Shown: positions 54,699 to 63,886 of the stretch, piece after piece
Layout of the letters: every line of letters starts with the position of its first letter
Position numbering within the stretch: the first letter of the stretch is position 1
From: Pelomonas sp. BJYL3
GTDB taxonomy: Bacteria; Pseudomonadota; Gammaproteobacteria; Burkholderiales; Burkholderiaceae_C
Assembly: GCF_027257975.1 (NCBI RefSeq)
Contig: NZ_JANZKX010000006.1
Location: forward strand, 1 to 64,000
Direction of reading: 5' to 3'
Length of the DNA: 64,000 nt
Translations under genes and position numbers: made by a program
The notes under the pieces: generated by a model
Told to the model about the DNA's origin: nothing
The model's database searches: none
The model's input: only the letters and a program-made list of their open reading frames with translations

Positions 54699-55391
54699 TC
54701 AGGGCTGGGGGGCCAGCCAGCGATCCAGGAAGCCGCTGAGCCAGGCCATCCCTGCCCGGTCGTGGCGACTGCCCTGCATGCGCTGCAGCGACAGCTGCTG
54801 GGCGCCGGGTGCCGACAGCTTGTGCAGCGCGGACTGCGCCCAGCGGTTCATGGTCTGGAAACTGACCTCGGGATGGAACTGCAGTCCATAGGCCGCCGAG
54901 CCATAGCGCACGGCCTGGTTCTCGAAGACCTCGCCCACCGCCAGCTGCTCCATGCCGGCTGCCAGACCGAAGCCTTCCCGGTGCCAGTGGTAGACCCGTT
55001 CCGGCCACGGCCCCAGCGAGCGGCCCAGCGCAGTGGGCCGTATCGGCCAGTAGCCGATTTCGACCTGCCCGTCGTCCCTGGGCTGTATCGGCGCCCCGAG
55101 GTGACGGGCCAGCAGCTGAGCACCGAGGCAGATGCCCAGGAAGGGCTTGCGCTCGCGCAGGGGGACGCCGATCCAGTCCGTCTCCTCCCGCATCCAGGGG
55201 TCGGCGTCGTTGGCGCTCATGGGCCCGCCGAACACCACGGCACCGCTGTGGTCCTCCAGCGAGTATGGCAGTGGCTCGCCCAGTGGCGGGCGCCTCAGGT
55301 CCAGGGTATAGCCCTTCTGCACCAGCAGCCGCCCCACGCGCCCGGGCGAGGACTGCGGCCGGTGCAGCACCAGGAGCACGGGGCGCTTCAT
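54699..55391 (-). CDS. Class I glutamine amidotransferase-like protein
   Basis: The 230-aa product starts at ATG 55391 in an ATGA overlap with the GST gene. VVFGGPMSAND, FLGICLGAQLLARHLG (catalytic Cys) and GLQFHPEVS (His, with Glu) give the complete GATase triad. It resembles GuaA-type stand-alone glutaminase domains of unknown partner. As last gene of the operon it may supply ammonia to, or hydrolyse a gamma-glutamyl group in, the unknown pathway. Confidence 0.9.
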   Translation of the reverse strand: MKRPVLLVLHRPQSSPGRVGRLLVQKGYTLDLRRPPLGEPLPYSLEDHSGAVVFGGPMSANDADPWMREETDWIGVPLRERKPFLGICLGAQLLARHLGAPIQPRDDGQVEIGYWPIRPTALGRSLGPWPERVYHWHREGFGLAAGMEQLAVGEVFENQAVRYGSAAYGLQFHPEVSFQTMNRWAQSALHKLSAPGAQQLSLQRMQGSRHDRAGMAWLSGFLDRWLAPQP

Positions 55392-56065
55392 GGCAGCTCC
55401 ACGTTGAGGACCAGGGCGCTGCGGTCCGGCCGGCCCCTCAGCTCCTCGAAGGACACCATCACGTGCTCGCGGTAGGCCGGCCGCTCGCACAGGCGCTCGT
55501 ACCAGGCCGCCACATGGGGCAGCGCGGGCCGGGCGATGTCCATCGAGAAATAGCGGTACAGCGTAGCGCCGGCCGGGATGTCGCCCAGACCGAACTGCTC
55601 GCCGCTCAGAAAGGGCTGGTGCGCCAGGATGCCATCCAGGCGCTGCAGGTGCTGCGCGCTGAGGGCCAGCTTGGTCCGGATCAGGGGCCAGTCGCGGGAC
55701 TGCTCCGGCGTGCGCACCAGGGCCCAGAACAGGCCCAGCATCAGGTCCGGCTCCAGCGTGCTCTGGCTCCAGTCCATCCAGCGCTCGCTGAGGGAGCGCC
55801 GGTAGGCATCCGCAGGCCAGAACGCCTCGCCCCCGCGGCGCGCCGCCAGGTAGCGAAGAATGGCGTGGGACTCCCACACCACCTCGCCATCCAGCTCGAT
55901 CACCGGGATGCGCTGGTGCGGATTGAGCCGCTCGAACGCGGCGGTCTCGCAGCCGCCGAAATCGCCGCCCAGCGGCACATGGCGATGGGCCAGGCCCAGC
56001 TCGCCGATCAGCCACATCACCTTCTGCACATTGAAGGAACTGCGCCGTCCCCAAACGGTCACCAT
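55388..56065 (-). CDS. Glutathione S-transferase
   Basis: The start at ATG 56065 follows GAGGAGG; longer frames run into the preceding gene. The 225-aa product opens VTVWGRRSSFNVQKVMWLIGELGL (Ser/Arg of the active-site region), has LNPHQRIPVIELDGEVVWESHAILRYLA, and a helical C-domain. It is a separate type from the GST at 23009. It lies in the exporter-linked operon. Confidence 0.92.
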   Translation of the reverse strand: MVTVWGRRSSFNVQKVMWLIGELGLAHRHVPLGGDFGGCETAAFERLNPHQRIPVIELDGEVVWESHAILRYLAARRGGEAFWPADAYRRSLSERWMDWSQSTLEPDLMLGLFWALVRTPEQSRDWPLIRTKLALSAQHLQRLDGILAHQPFLSGEQFGLGDIPAGATLYRYFSMDIARPALPHVAAWYERLCERPAYREHVMVSFEELRGRPDRSALVLNVELP

Positions 56066-56090
56066 GCCTGCCTCCTCATTCACGAGTGAT

Positions 56091-57317
56091 CTACAACAAT
56101 GAATCCATGTCCACGGCCTGCATGCGGTCCAGCCCGGCGCGCAGGTCGGCGATGAGGTCCTGCGGATCCTCCAGCCCGACGTGCAGACGCACGCACTGGC
56201 AGCCCGGCTCGCACAGGGCGCGCAGGCGCCCTTCCGAGGCATCCAGCGGCAGGGCCAGGCTCTCGAATCCGCCCCAGGAGTAGCCCAGGCCGAAGTACTT
56301 CAGACCGTCCAGAAAGGCCTCCACCGCGGCGAAGGGCACCGGCTTCAGGACCACGGTGAACAGACCCGAGGAACCGGTGAAATCCCGCTTCCACAGCGCA
56401 TGGCCGGGGCTGCCTTCCAGCGCCGGGTGCAGCACGCGCGCCACCTCCTCCTGCTGCTGAAGCCAGCGCGCGACGGCAAGCGCGCCCTGCTCGTGCTGCC
56501 GCAGGCGCACCTGCAGCGAGCGCAGGCCGCGCAGGGCGAGGAAGATCTCGTCCGGCCCCGCGCACAGGCCCAGGTCGCCGTGCAGAGCCTTGAGCGCCGG
56601 CCAGGCGCGCGGGGACGCGGACACCGCGCCCAGCATGCCGTCCGAGTGCCCCAGCAGGTACTTGGTGCCGGCCTGGATGACCAGGTCCACGCCCGCCGCA
56701 TGCGCCTTGAAGAACAGGGGCGTGGCCCAGCTGCAGTCGGCGATGACGCGCAGGCCATGCTGCCGCGCCATGGCCACCAGCGCGGGGACGTCCTGCACCT
56801 CCATGCTGTGCGAGCCGGGCGACTCCAGGTAGATCGCTCGGGTGTTCTCCTTCACCCAGCCGCCCAGCTCGGCACCGGTGCCCGGTGGGAAGTAGCTCAC
56901 TTCGACGCCCAGGCGCCGCAGCAGGCCGTCGCACGCATGGCGCACAGGGCCGTAGACCGCATCCGTGACCAGCACGTGATCGCCCGGCTCCAGGCAGGAC
57001 ATCAGGGCGAGGGTGCAGGCCGACAGGCCTGAAGGACACAGCACCACCCCTGCCCCGCCCTCGAGCTCGCACAGGGCGCACTCCAGGGCCTCGGAGGTGG
57101 GGGTGCCGCGCCGGCCGTAGATGTAGGGCTGGGTGCGCCCCAGCAGATCGCGGACCGTGGGGCTCAGGACGGTGGAGGCACGGAACACGGGCGTGTTGAC
57201 GAAGCCGTGGTAGCGCATGGGGTCCCGCCCCGCATGGACGAGGCGGGTGCCCGTGCCCAGCGCGGGGGCATCGCCGCCGGCCTGCAGGGCCTGGGCCAGG
57301 AGGCTGTCGATGCTCAT
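56091..57317 (-). CDS. PLP-dependent Cys/Met-metabolism enzyme (cystathionine beta-lyase-like)
   Basis: The 408-aa product starts at ATG 57317, overlapping the PNPOx stop. TRLVHAGRDPMRYHGFVNTPVFRASTV, YGRRGTPTSEAL, CPSGLSACTLALMS and QAGTKYLLGHSDGML with the PLP Lys are the hallmarks of the cystathionine lyase/synthase family. The YIYGRRGTPT motif fits MetC-like beta-lyases. The exact reaction (C-S cleavage or gamma/beta replacement) cannot be told. Confidence 0.93.
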   Translation of the reverse strand: MSIDSLLAQALQAGGDAPALGTGTRLVHAGRDPMRYHGFVNTPVFRASTVLSPTVRDLLGRTQPYIYGRRGTPTSEALECALCELEGGAGVVLCPSGLSACTLALMSCLEPGDHVLVTDAVYGPVRHACDGLLRRLGVEVSYFPPGTGAELGGWVKENTRAIYLESPGSHSMEVQDVPALVAMARQHGLRVIADCSWATPLFFKAHAAGVDLVIQAGTKYLLGHSDGMLGAVSASPRAWPALKALHGDLGLCAGPDEIFLALRGLRSLQVRLRQHEQGALAVARWLQQQEEVARVLHPALEGSPGHALWKRDFTGSSGLFTVVLKPVPFAAVEAFLDGLKYFGLGYSWGGFESLALPLDASEGRLRALCEPGCQCVRLHVGLEDPQDLIADLRAGLDRMQAVDMDSLL

Positions 57318-57967
57318 GGCCACAGCAGCTGCCGGGTCCATTGCTGGCCCTGGCGGCGGTAGCGCAGACGGGTGAAGCGGCGCTGGCCATTGGACTGCCA
57401 GAACTCCACGTCCAGCGGCTTCAGCGCATACATGGTCCAGTGCTCGGAGGCCAGCTCGGGCTCCTGCTGCAGGCGCTCCAGCTGCTGGGCCAGCGCGCGG
57501 TCCAGGTCGGCGGACTGTTCCAGCACCTCGCTCTGGCGCGCAGCGAGGATGGCGGCGCGGGACTTCTCCGGCCGGCTGCGGAAGTCGGCCAGCCCGGCCT
57601 CCCGGGGCAGCGCGACCACCTCGCCGCGCAGGCGGACCTGGCGGGCGGTCCCCGGCCAGTAGAAGGTCATGGCGGCCTGGGGCTGGCGCGCCATCTGGCG
57701 GCCCTTGGGGCTGGCGGCGTTGGCGGCGAAATGCCAGCCCTCCTCGCCCACGTCGAGCAGCATCACCGAGCGGGCATCGGGCGCGCCGTCGGGGTCAACC
57801 GTGGACAGCGTGGTGACCTGCGGCTCGCTGACGCCGCGTTCCAGGGCGTCGTCGAGCCACTGCATGAACAGGGCCTGGGGCGTGGCGGGCACGGCCGAGG
57901 TGTCGAAGTCGGTCAGCTGGCCGGTCAGCACCGGCAGCGCCTTGAAGCGTTGGATCAGGGATTCCAT
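57314..57967 (-). CDS. Pyridoxamine 5'-phosphate oxidase-like enzyme (PdxH/PhzG type)
   Basis: The 217-aa product has the PNPOx fold: VTTLSTVDPDGAPDARSVMLLDV, SPKGRQMARQPQAAMTFYWPG, VRLRGEVVALP, and the C-terminal EFWQSNGQRRFTRLRYRR ending in LLWP. The C-terminal R-x-R pattern of PdxH is present in part. It could be a second PNP oxidase supplying PLP to the overlapping PLP enzyme, or a specialised relative such as PhzG that oxidises a pathway intermediate. Confidence 0.85.
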   Translation of the reverse strand: MESLIQRFKALPVLTGQLTDFDTSAVPATPQALFMQWLDDALERGVSEPQVTTLSTVDPDGAPDARSVMLLDVGEEGWHFAANAASPKGRQMARQPQAAMTFYWPGTARQVRLRGEVVALPREAGLADFRSRPEKSRAAILAARQSEVLEQSADLDRALAQQLERLQQEPELASEHWTMYALKPLDVEFWQSNGQRRFTRLRYRRQGQQWTRQLLWP

Positions 57968-57974
57968 TGGGTCT

Positions 57975-58877
57975 TCACTCCATGCCGAACTGGATGGCCC
58001 GCGCGATCAGGCGCTGGGCGGCGAGGTAATCGGGGATCTCGGCCAGGAAGCCGTCGACCACGGCCGCCGGCACGCGCTTGCCGCCGGACTGGCTGCGGGC
58101 TTCGTCGAAGGCCTGGATCACGCGGCGAGCCAGGGACAGCTCTGCGGCGGTCGGTGTCAGCCAGCGGTTCACCACTGGCACGAACTGCGCGTTGACGATG
58201 GCCTTGGAACGGAAGCCGAGGTCGCGGCAGCGCTGCATGTCCAGCTCGGCGCCTTCGTTGTCGGAGTAGCTGTAGGGGCAGTCGATGGACGGCATGCCCA
58301 CGGCCGCGCACTCCACGAGAAAGCGCGAACGCACATAGTCCAGCTCATGCCCGGCGCGGGTGCGGCGGGCGCCCATGTCGGCCACCATGTCCTCCGTGGC
58401 AACCAGCAAGGCGCTGATGCGGGCGCTGCACTTGGCGATGGCCATGGTGTTGATCAGGCCCTGCGTGCTCTCGATATTGGGCACCAGCTCGGTGGAGCCC
58501 GTGGGGATGCCGTACTCGCGCTCGTAGTGGCTCACCGCCTGATCCAGGGCCACGACCTGCATGGGCGTGGAGATGAAGGACATCATGATGATGTCCGGCC
58601 GGTGGCGCATGACGGCCTCCAGGTCCTCCATGCCGCCGTTCTCCAGCGGGTTGACGCGGACGGAGGTCAGAATGCCGGCCTCGCGCCAGGCGCTCAGCAC
58701 CTCGCCGCTGAGCTGGCGGGCCTCGGGGCGCCGCGCCGGCGGGGTGAAGGTCTCCAGCTCCTGCACCAGCACGTCGGCGCCGCAATGGACGCCTTCGAGC
58801 AGGGCCTGCCGGTCGGCACCGGCGAGGAAGAGCCAGGATCGGCGCAGGGCCGGGGCTTTCTTGCTTGAGGGATTCAC
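57975..58877 (-). CDS. HpcH/HpaI aldolase/citrate lyase-family protein (CitE-like)
   Basis: The 300-aa product begins RRSWLFLAGADRQALLEGVHCGADVLVQELE, then has ARQLSGEVLSAW, SVRVNPLENGG, MMSFISTP and LVPNIESTQGLINTMAIA; the Arg, Glu and Asp metal/CoA-type residues are present. These TIM-barrel enzymes cleave or form C-C bonds with acyl-CoA or 2-oxo acids. No citrate lyase alpha or gamma partner is nearby, so it acts alone, as in malyl-CoA or beta-methylmalyl-CoA lyases. Confidence 0.9.
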   Translation of the reverse strand: MNPSSKKAPALRRSWLFLAGADRQALLEGVHCGADVLVQELETFTPPARRPEARQLSGEVLSAWREAGILTSVRVNPLENGGMEDLEAVMRHRPDIIMMSFISTPMQVVALDQAVSHYEREYGIPTGSTELVPNIESTQGLINTMAIAKCSARISALLVATEDMVADMGARRTRAGHELDYVRSRFLVECAAVGMPSIDCPYSYSDNEGAELDMQRCRDLGFRSKAIVNAQFVPVVNRWLTPTAAELSLARRVIQAFDEARSQSGGKRVPAAVVDGFLAEIPDYLAAQRLIARAIQFGME

Positions 58878-58910
58878 GTCAGATTCCTTGATGGGGGTTG
58901 ATGCGTGGGT

Positions 58911-59309
58911 TCAGGCCGCGAGGAGGGACTGGGCCAGGTCCCGGGCCTCGGACTCGCTGGCGACGCTCACCAGCAGCAGGCCGAAGGCCTTCTGCATGGC
59001 CTGCGCCTCCTTGGCGGCCGCGGCCCGCTCCTGCGGGTCCGGCTCGACCGTGATCAGGGCGCGGCAGTGCTCGGACAGCGCGTCCTTGTTCGACTTCAGC
59101 CACAGCGCGCGCTGCTTGCGGTCCTCCAGCGTCTCCTCGGGCCGCTCGGGCAGGAAGAGCAGCACGAAGGCCTGGGCCCGGGCCACCAGGGCCTCCATCT
59201 CGCGGGCCCAGCGCGCGGCGTAGCCGGGCCGGATGGCGTCGTTGCGGAAGGTGACGACGGGGAATCCGTCCATTTCGAACACTTGGGCGGCTTGGATGGC
59301 AGCGTCCAT
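58911..59309 (-). CDS. Protein of unknown function in exporter-linked operon
   Basis: The 132-aa product starts at ATG 59309 with AAGGAGA upstream. The sequence (MDGFPVVTFRNDAIRPGYAA, AFVLLFLPERPEETLEDRKQ, CRALITVEPDPQERAAA) has alternating strands and helices suggestive of a small alpha/beta fold, with one Cys and no catalytic motif I recognise. It follows emrB by 42 bases and precedes the CitE-like gene by 33. Confidence 0.8.
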   Translation of the reverse strand: MDAAIQAAQVFEMDGFPVVTFRNDAIRPGYAARWAREMEALVARAQAFVLLFLPERPEETLEDRKQRALWLKSNKDALSEHCRALITVEPDPQERAAAAKEAQAMQKAFGLLLVSVASESEARDLAQSLLAA

Positions 59310-59351
59310 GGCTTCTCCTTTCATGAGAGTGGTGAGTGGGCGGCGAGCGGC

Positions 59352-60938
59352 TCAGCGCTTGCCCGGCGGTGCCTTGGGCGTGAACGGGGGCTTGGCCAGC
59401 CACACGACAGCGATGGCCAGCATGAAGACCCAGCCCAGGGCATAGGCCACGTCGTTGAAGGACATCTGGTAGGCCAGCTGGTCCAGGTAGTGGTTCAGGC
59501 GGAAGGCGAAGGCGGAGTCACCGGGCGCCAGCGGCGCGGCGGCGGGACCCAGCGTGCCGGGTGGCAGCCCTTCCACGAGGTGGGCGTGGTGCAGCACGGC
59601 GCGCCGTTCCCAGACCAGGGAGGTGAGGGACACGGCGAAGCTCGCGCCCAGGGTGCGGCTGAAGGTCGAGAGCCCCGAGGCCGCGGCGATCTCCTGCGGC
59701 TTGAGGTCAGACAGCAAGATGGCATTGATCGGCATGATGAACAGCGCCAGGCCCAGACCCTGCAGCAGCTGCACCGCGGCCACGTGCGTGAAGTCCACGC
59801 CCAGGAAGAAGCCCGCGCGGATGAAGGACGCCGCGCCGAGGATGGCGAAGGCGCTGCACACCATCCAGCGCATGTTGAAGCGCGGGGCGTACTTGCCCAT
59901 GAAGGGCGTCATCAGCACCGGGAGGATGCCCATGGGCGCGGCCGCCAGGCCCGCCCAGATGGCGGTGTAGCCCATGGTGCGCTGCAGCCACTGCGGCACG
60001 ATCACATTGACCGCGAAGAAGGCGGAGTAGGCCAGCACCAGGGTCACCGTGCCCGCCGCGAAATTGCGGTTGGCGAAGAGGCGCAGGTTCACGATGGGAT
60101 TGCGCTCATGCAGCTCCCAGATCACGAACACCGCCAGGCTCAGCGCGGCGATCAGGCTCATGACGACGATGAAGGGTGACTGGAACCAGTCCTCGTCATT
60201 GCCCTTGTCCAGCACCACCTGCAGCGCGCCCACGCCCAGCACCAGGGTGGCCAGGCCGATGTGGTCGACCCGCACGGACTCGGTCTTCTCGGGCTTACCC
60301 CGCATCTGCGAGGACACAGTGGCCGCCGCGAAGAGGCCAATGGGGACGTTGATCAGGAAGGTCCATTGCCAGGAGTAGCTGTCGGTGATCCAGCCGCCCA
60401 GCAGGGGCCCCGCGATGGGCGCCACCACCGTCACCATGGCGATCATGGACAGCGCAAATCCCCGCCGGTGTGGCGGGTAGATGGACAGCATCAGGGCCTG
60501 CGTCGTCGGGATCATCGGCCCGGCGACCGCCCCCTGCAAGGCGCGGAACAGCACCAGCGCGCCCAGGCTCTGGGCCATGCCGCACAGCAGCGAGGCCAGG
60601 GTGAAGAGCAGGGTCGACCAGATGAACAGGCGCACCTGCCCTACCCGCTTCACTAGGAAGCCGGTCAGCGGCAGCGCGATGGCATTGCAGACCGAGAAGG
60701 TGGTGATCACCCAGGCACTCTGGTTGGTGCTGACACCCAGATTGCCCGCGATGGTGGGCAGCGACACATTGGCGATGGTCCCGTCCAGCACCTGCATGAA
60801 CACCGCCAGCGCGAGGCCGACGGTGGCCATGGGCACGCTGGGAGGCACGAACTCGGCGCCCGCCGGCGCCGGCGGTGCTGCCGCGGGCGCGCCACTGCCA
60901 GCGCCCGGCAGCGCGGCCGTTCCGGCAGCCGCACTCAT
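59352..60938 (-). CDS. emrB: EmrB/QacA-family MFS drug exporter (DHA2)
   Basis: The 528-aa product has 14 predicted membrane segments. LDGTIANVSLPTIAGNLGVSTNQSAWVITTF is the DHA2 motif D1 region, with RVGQVRLFIWSTLLFTLASLLCG (motif A) and RALQGAVAGPMIPTTQ. It is the inner-membrane pump of an EmrAB-type tripartite system. The ATG overlaps the emrA stop by 4 bases. Confidence 0.94.
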   Translation of the reverse strand: MSAAAGTAALPGAGSGAPAAAPPAPAGAEFVPPSVPMATVGLALAVFMQVLDGTIANVSLPTIAGNLGVSTNQSAWVITTFSVCNAIALPLTGFLVKRVGQVRLFIWSTLLFTLASLLCGMAQSLGALVLFRALQGAVAGPMIPTTQALMLSIYPPHRRGFALSMIAMVTVVAPIAGPLLGGWITDSYSWQWTFLINVPIGLFAAATVSSQMRGKPEKTESVRVDHIGLATLVLGVGALQVVLDKGNDEDWFQSPFIVVMSLIAALSLAVFVIWELHERNPIVNLRLFANRNFAAGTVTLVLAYSAFFAVNVIVPQWLQRTMGYTAIWAGLAAAPMGILPVLMTPFMGKYAPRFNMRWMVCSAFAILGAASFIRAGFFLGVDFTHVAAVQLLQGLGLALFIMPINAILLSDLKPQEIAAASGLSTFSRTLGASFAVSLTSLVWERRAVLHHAHLVEGLPPGTLGPAAAPLAPGDSAFAFRLNHYLDQLAYQMSFNDVAYALGWVFMLAIAVVWLAKPPFTPKAPPGKR

Positions 60939-62221
60939 CGACCGTCTCCCAGCACCGCAGGCAGGGCCGCGGGCCGTCCGCCGCGGACGATGCGCTCGAT
61001 CAGGCCATCCACGGCGTCGACCTGCTTGCGATAGACATCGGTGCTGAGGCCGGGCCGGCTGCGAGGCTGAGCCACCAGCAGCGGGCCGCTGACGTCATGC
61101 ACATCCACCGTGGCCCGCATGGACAGGCCCAGGCGCAGGGGATGGCTGATCAGCTGCTTCGGGTCCGTCAGCTCGATGCGCACCGGCAGCCGCTGCACGA
61201 TCTTGATCCAGTTGCCTGTCGCGTTCTGCACGGGCAGCGGCGAGAAGGCGCTGCCCGTGCCCAGGCCCAGGCTGGCAACGCGGCCGGTGTAGCTCACGGC
61301 GTCGCCATAGGCATCGGCACGCAGTTCCACGGCCTGCCCGATGCGGATGTGGGCCAGCTGCGTCTCGGTGAAGTTGGCCTCCACCCAGACCTGGTCCAGG
61401 GGCAGCACCGACATCAGCGCGCTGCCCGGCGCCACATGCTGACCCAGCTGCACCGTGCGCTGCGCCACATGGCCGGCCACGGGCGCGATCAGCGCGGTGC
61501 GCATCTGGTCCAGGTAGGCGGAGCGCAGCGTCGCGGCGGCCTTCTGGACCTCCGGATGGGACACCACCACCGTGCCGTCCACCAGGGCCTTGCTCCCCTG
61601 GTACTGCTGCTCCAGCGAGGCCACGGTGCTCTGCGAGGCCGCCAGTGCGCTCTGCGCGGCCGACAGGGTGTCGCGGGCATGGGCCAGCTCCTCGTCGGAG
61701 ATGGCCCCGGAGCGGGCCAGCTCCTTGCGGCGCTGGTAGTCGGCACGGGCCTTGTCCAGCGTGACGCGGCGGGATTGCACATCGGCCTCGGCGGCCTGGA
61801 TGGTGCTGCGCAAGCCGCGCTCCTGCGTGTAGAGGCCTTTGACCTTGCGCATGACGCTGGACAGGTCAGCCATGGCGGAGGACAGGGCCACGTCGCTGTT
61901 CGTCCGGTCCAGCGACACAAGGGTCTGGCCCAGGCCCACCGGCTCGCCCACGTCCGCGGCAATGGCCACGACCGTGCCCGCGGTCTGCGGCGTGATCTGG
62001 ACCAGATTGCCCTGCACGTAGGCGTTGTCGGTTTCCTCCTGCCAGCGCCCTTCCTGCTGGTACCAGAAGCCCCAGACCGCCGCGCCGACGCCGGCACCCA
62101 GCAGCAGCGCCCGCAGCAGCAGCGTCCTGCGCTGCCTGGAGGCCGGGCCGCCCGGTTCCGCGGGAGGGACGGATGCCACGCCAGCAGGGGCGGCGCCCTG
62201 CACATTCTTGTCTGTACTCAT
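60935..62221 (-). CDS. emrA: EmrA-family periplasmic adaptor
   Basis: The start at ATG 62221 is preferred because AGAGGAAG lies just upstream; ATG 62248 would add nine residues. The 428-aa product has one N-terminal membrane helix, TDNAYVQGNLVQITPQTAGTV (the EmrA hallmark), coiled coils (about 90-230) and barrel domains with VEANFTETQLAHIRIGQ. It joins EmrB to the outer-membrane factor encoded upstream. Confidence 0.94.
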   Translation of the reverse strand: MSTDKNVQGAAPAGVASVPPAEPGGPASRQRRTLLLRALLLGAGVGAAVWGFWYQQEGRWQEETDNAYVQGNLVQITPQTAGTVVAIAADVGEPVGLGQTLVSLDRTNSDVALSSAMADLSSVMRKVKGLYTQERGLRSTIQAAEADVQSRRVTLDKARADYQRRKELARSGAISDEELAHARDTLSAAQSALAASQSTVASLEQQYQGSKALVDGTVVVSHPEVQKAAATLRSAYLDQMRTALIAPVAGHVAQRTVQLGQHVAPGSALMSVLPLDQVWVEANFTETQLAHIRIGQAVELRADAYGDAVSYTGRVASLGLGTGSAFSPLPVQNATGNWIKIVQRLPVRIELTDPKQLISHPLRLGLSMRATVDVHDVSGPLLVAQPRSRPGLSTDVYRKQVDAVDGLIERIVRGGRPAALPAVLGDGR

Positions 62222-62269
62222 GATTGCTTCCTCTGCGTCGTGATTCATGGCCCTCGGGCCGTCGGGCTG

Positions 62270-63799
62270 CTAGAGCCTGGGCTCGCCTTCCGCCTGGAAG
62301 CCGCCGCCCAGGGCCTTCACCAGCTGCAGGCCGTCCTGGATGCGCTGGGCCTGCAGGGCCGCCAGGCCTTGCTCGGCGAGCAGGAGCTGCTGGCGCACCG
62401 ACAGGACGTCCAGGTAGCTGCCCACGCCCGCCCGGTAGCGCTGCTCGGCGAGCTGCCAGGCCTCGCTGGCGGCGTCGCGGGCGCGCTGCTGCTGCTCCAG
62501 CTGCTCGGCCAGCGAGCGCTGGGCCTGCACCTGGTCCGCGACCTCGTTGACGGCGCGCACCAGGGTCTGGTTGTAGAGGGCGACGGCCTCGTCGTACTGC
62601 GCCTCCTGCAGCGCCAGGCCGGCCCGTCGGCGACCACCGTCGAAGAGCGGCAGGTTCAGGGCCGGCGAGAGCTGGGCCATGCCGGCGCCGCTGCGCAGCA
62701 GCTCATTCCAGGGCGTGGCGGCCACCCCCACCAGGGCGGCCAGGTTCAGGTTGGGCATGAAGGCCGTGCGGGCGGACTCGACATGCAGCCGGGCCGATTC
62801 CACCTGCCAGCGCGCGGCCACGATGTCGGGGCGACGGCTCAGCAGGTCCAGGGGCAGCCAGGCCGGGGCCAGCAAGGGGGCGTCGGAGGGCCAGGCCGGG
62901 CGCGTGATCGCCGCCCCTCGCGAAGGCCCCTGCCCGAGCAGGACCGACAGCGTGCTCTGGGCCATGCTCACCAGGCGCTCGGCCATCAGGCGCTGCCGTG
63001 CGGCGCTGGCCATGTCGCTGTCGGTCTGGCGCAGCTGGGCCTGGGTGCCCAGGCCGCTGCCGACACGCTGGCGGGTGAGGCGCTGGACCTCGGCCACGCG
63101 CTCCTGTTCGGCCTGCGCGATGTCGCCCTGCACATGGGCATAGGCCAGCTGCATGTAGGCCTGGGCGACGGCCACGCTCAGCTGCATGCGGGCGTCCTGC
63201 GCCGAGACCTCGGCCGCGCGCAGCCTCCCCAGCGCGGCGGTCCAGGCGGCGTGGCGGCCGCCCCAGAGGTCCGGCGTCCAGTCCAGCTGCAGGCCGGCCT
63301 GCCACTGGCGGCTGAAGCGCCCGCCGCCCTGGTCGGGGGCCACGGCTCGAGAGGACTGGCGTTCTCCCTGCCAGCCCAGGCTGGCCGAGACCTGAGGCGC
63401 CCGGCTTGACTGCTCCACGCCGGCCAGGGCATGGGCCTGGCGCAGCCGTGCATCGGCCACGGCCGGATCCAGGCCATGGGCCAGCGCGTCGTCGATCAGC
63501 GCATTGAGCTGGGGATCGGCCAGCGCCAGCCACCAGTCCTGGCGCGGCCAGGGGCGGGTGGCGGCCGGGGCCGCGGCGCCGGCGGCAGGCACCTGGAGCG
63601 CCTGGGCCTCCAGGAGGCTGGCGGCCTGGCCCGGCGGGGGTGGGGTGGCACAGCCACCCAGGGCCGCGGCGAGCAGGAGCAGGCCGGTCAGGCGAGCGGT
63701 CCGGCGCGTGGTCTGGCGGCCCTGGCTGGGCATGGCGCCCTGGGCAGTGGCCGCGGCCAGGCGGCCGGCGAATGCGAGTGTTTGCGTGTGGCGATTCAT
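62270..63799 (-). CDS. NodT/OprM-family outer-membrane efflux lipoprotein
   Basis: The 509-aa product has a long leader with a hydrophobic stretch ending LGGC (lipobox near residue 47-50) and two OEP repeats (DWWLALADPQLNALIDDALAHG, FMPNLNLAALVG). A shorter start near 63733 would still keep the lipobox. It is first in the operon and gives the exporter its outer-membrane channel. Confidence 0.93.
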   Translation of the reverse strand: MNRHTQTLAFAGRLAAATAQGAMPSQGRQTTRRTARLTGLLLLAAALGGCATPPPPGQAASLLEAQALQVPAAGAAAPAATRPWPRQDWWLALADPQLNALIDDALAHGLDPAVADARLRQAHALAGVEQSSRAPQVSASLGWQGERQSSRAVAPDQGGGRFSRQWQAGLQLDWTPDLWGGRHAAWTAALGRLRAAEVSAQDARMQLSVAVAQAYMQLAYAHVQGDIAQAEQERVAEVQRLTRQRVGSGLGTQAQLRQTDSDMASAARQRLMAERLVSMAQSTLSVLLGQGPSRGAAITRPAWPSDAPLLAPAWLPLDLLSRRPDIVAARWQVESARLHVESARTAFMPNLNLAALVGVAATPWNELLRSGAGMAQLSPALNLPLFDGGRRRAGLALQEAQYDEAVALYNQTLVRAVNEVADQVQAQRSLAEQLEQQQRARDAASEAWQLAEQRYRAGVGSYLDVLSVRQQLLLAEQGLAALQAQRIQDGLQLVKALGGGFQAEGEPRL

Positions 63800-63886
63800 G
63801 GTGTTGCCTCTCCCTGACCTGAATTCTTGGGCGGGGTGTCAAAAGCGTGATAGCGTTGTTCGATCTAAAAATAATGATTTCCAGTC

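Noticed and set aside
60875-63409. 844-codon plus-strand frame opposite emrA and the OMF gene
   Set aside because: His/Gln/Gly-rich antisense shadow of real exporter genes.
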